Origin: Gonapodya sp. JEL0774
Lineage: Eukaryota > Monoblepharomycota > Monoblepharidomycetes > Monoblepharidales > Gonapodyaceae
Length of the DNA: 64,000 nucleotides
Assembly: GCA_027604505.1 (NCBI GenBank)
Contig: JADIIX010000001.1
Coordinates: 434,001 to 498,000 of the forward strand
Reading direction: 5' to 3'
The translations under genes were made by a program, and so were the position numbers. Below are positions 61,875-64,000 of the stretch, one piece after another (positions within the stretch are counted from its first letter, which is position 1; each line of letters starts with the position of its first letter). Under the pieces are notes generated by a model that was not told the origin of the DNA, searched no databases, and worked only from the letters and a program-made list of their open reading frames with translations.

Positions 61875-63924
61875 ATGCGCAACAAACTTGCTCCTGTAGT
61901 CGTGCCCCCACCTTCTAAGTCATCTTCATCACCGGCGTCGCTCCACGCGGCATTTCTCGGCGGTGCTCTCGGACTTCTGGCCCTCAGTGTTGCAATTCCG
62001 ATCGCCCTGCTTTCGACCTCACGCTTTGATGCAGAACAACTCATATTCAACATAAATTCTGTAATCTCACGTTTCACCACTCAGCGCTCTCCTGTTCGGT
62101 CCTAATCACCTGCGCGTACTTTGCAGCATCTCATCCCGACTCTCACTCAGCTACGCGCTCTGATTCGCATAATATTGCACCCAGACGTTCTCTATTGGAC
62201 TGGGATTGGTCTAATCTTTGTTGTATTCTGGTCGTGCTATGGAGTTGCTGTAAGGCTCTCCTTTGTTGACAGTTTCACACTGTGTTGAGAACTGATATGA
62301 TCGTCTTCAATAGGTTGTTGTTCTTCCCTTCTCTCTTCTTGGGGCGGGAATTTTCGCATTTGCAATCCCAGCCATTATTCCTTTCTTCCTACCTGCCGAC
62401 CGAACAGGGGTCCGAGCGCTCATGCAAGGTCTGTGGTTGGTGAACTGAAGTGTTCCCTTCAACTCAATAACTTAAACCTTGCAAAGTAATTTGCACGTTT
62501 ACTGCCGCCCGTACTCTCAGCTTTTTTTTGGCTGACATTGAACAAGAATGGCAGGACATTGGTATCGCAGAGGGAATCATTACCACCAACAACAGCAACC
62601 CTAGCAACTCCTCTGAGAAAATCACTGCTTCCACCGCCTTGCGGAAACGGAAAAAATCTCTAGCGTCATCATCTGAACGCACTTCCACAGTGGCCAGAAA
62701 TGCAAAGGGCTCACAGGACCAGCAACTCGATGATCTCATAATAACGTACTCTCCCAAACAAACAAACTCCCGACCATTGACTTCCGGAAACACCAGATTC
62801 CAAATTGCTTCCTCACCCAAGATTCGTCGCGTGCTTCGCCTCATCCGTCGGTTATTTCTGCGTCCCTATCTCTGGCGACACCTGGAAGCACACTTTCCGG
62901 ATCACCGAATATCTATCGTTTCGCCTCGGGGATCACAACACAATATCAATTTGACGCCCAAGGTCCCGCGCCCAAGTCCACAGTCGTCTCTTCACAATTT
63001 GAGGACTGGAGTCGACCCACCTTACATCTCGACGTCCGTTGCATCGGCCCCTGTGCGAGGTCCCACTCGCGGCATGGGCCTTCCTTCACCAACATCGAGT
63101 CGTTTGTTTGCTGGAGAAACGAGCCTGCTTGCACATACTTTATCTTCGATGTCTGCTGTGGACGTGGAGGGACCTCCCTCCGCGCAACGGGGGAATTCCG
63201 ATACATGGTCTTTGTGGTCCGCAGACTCAGAGGAGGATTCAGATCGCGCCATCTATACTCTTCCTGGTACACGAGGTGGTCGGGGTGCTATGGAAGGGGA
63301 AAAAGAGGACATTGACCATGAAGATCGGTATGGTAACAATGTAACCAAGGGGGAGCAGGAAAGTACCAGACTCAACGGTGGAGGAGGGCACACTATTGCA
63401 AGTGGCAAAGCGAAAAATTTGAGCCCGGTAGATAAGCAGGAGAGGGAACTTGTACAGAGTTTGGACGAGATAGATGTCAATTGGGATTCGGTGGAGTGGC
63501 GGCTTCGACAGGTGAGAAGCTCTCCGCTCGAACGTCCTTATAATGGTTTTATCCGTTCGGTCCTCAGACCAAGCTGTGTGCTTTGCCTCACGTCGCGATC
63601 TAGATATACACGTACTTCAACCTGCGCCATGAGACCGTCCCCAGCCCCTACCCCACAGTCTACCTTACTCTCAGCAATAACTTCGCCTTCGTCACCGAAA
63701 TGATATTGGGAATAATGCTTGTCACCCTCTTTGCTGTGTCGCATGACTCAATACGACACGGACTGTGGCCATTCCTATCGAAGTTCTTGCCTTATCCGGT
63801 GGCCGTGGCGGCGTTCTACATGGTGAGATGGACACTTAACCAGGCGATGCTGCTCTCATCCTTTGCAGTATTGGATGGAGCGGCGGGCTTGGTGTGTATT
63901 GCGTCGAATAGGTGCGAGAATTGA
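61875..63924 (+). CDS. Multi-pass membrane protein of unknown family
   Basis: Not recognised. The ATG at 61875 gives a Pro/Ser leader and a first hydrophobic helix (AAFLGGALGLLALSVAIPIALL). Further exons add VLYWTGIGLIFVVFWSCYGVA and VVVLPSLLLGAGIFAFAIPA, then IIPFFLPADRTG. A long hydrophilic Ser/Arg-rich loop at about 62530-63510 contains RRVLRLIRRLFLRPYLWRHL and acidic patches (SADSEEDSD). After an intron ending near 63601 the C-terminus reads IYTYFNLRHETVPSPYPTVY, MILGIMLVTLFAVSHDSIRH and FLPYPVAVAAFYMVRWTLNQ. At least five hydrophobic segments in all. Four or more introns. Location in an internal membrane is likely, but no function can be assigned. Confidence 0.6.
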
Positions 63925-64000
63925 GGCTCCTTCCTGTCATTCATTTGCACCAATAATTGTGGTTTGATGTTGTCGTATTTGATGTCCAACATAGACTTCC

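Overview
The window is eukaryotic nuclear DNA, almost certainly from a zoosporic (flagellated) fungus such as a chytrid. Genes are split by many short introns (mostly 50-170 nt, GTGAGT/GTAAGT-type donors, AG acceptors), intergenic gaps are small, and there is no operon structure. Fungal content includes an Npr/Hal5-like kinase, a PMR1 pump, a hybrid histidine kinase, an ILV6 regulatory subunit, a CAP10-type GT90 and a PHO80-like cyclin. Two axonemal genes, a DNAI3/WDR63 dynein intermediate chain and an IQUB/FAP253 radial-spoke protein, point to a motile cilium, which most fungi have lost. Exon joins were worked out by eye from splice sites and family conservation. No tRNA, rRNA, transposon or CRISPR was recognised.

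Layout. 0-9 kb (+): WW-PH-RhoGAP protein (5' end outside the window), protein kinase, dynein intermediate chain. 8.9-16.2 kb (-): PMR1-type Ca2+ ATPase and CUL1-type cullin. 16.3-27.9 kb (+): a large ARM-like/SPRY protein, a long coiled-coil protein and an ER thioredoxin-fold protein ending in KEEL. 28.0-31.3 kb (-): a NUDT12/NPY1 NADH pyrophosphatase, with a probable 1-nt frameshift, and a small ankyrin gene beside it. 31.6-33.1 kb (+): acetolactate synthase regulatory subunit. 33.5-35.4 kb (-): GT90. 36.6-43.2 kb (+): cyclin, a doubtful secreted protein, IQUB. 43.4-48.3 kb (-): hybrid histidine kinase with a degenerate ATP-binding domain. 49.0-52.5 kb (+): class I histone deacetylase and a small CBS-domain protein. 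53.0-55.5 kb (-): PPR-like protein. 55.8-63.9 kb (+): TPR plus metallo-beta-lactamase protein, sorbitol dehydrogenase-like MDR enzyme, a second metallo-beta-lactamase hydrolase, and an unrecognised membrane protein.

Most genes are unrelated housekeeping or signalling functions. Several neighbours are divergent with short shared promoters (cullin/ARM-SPRY 179 bp, ankyrin/ILV6 264 bp, PPR/TPR-MBL 315 bp, histidine kinase/HDAC about 620 bp). The most unusual points are the histidine kinase lacking its N and G1 boxes, the apparent TPR-MBL fusion, a 9-nt microexon encoding two metal ligands, two GC-AG introns, an IQUB without a visible ubiquitin-like domain, and the NADH pyrophosphatase with an ankyrin gene next to it.
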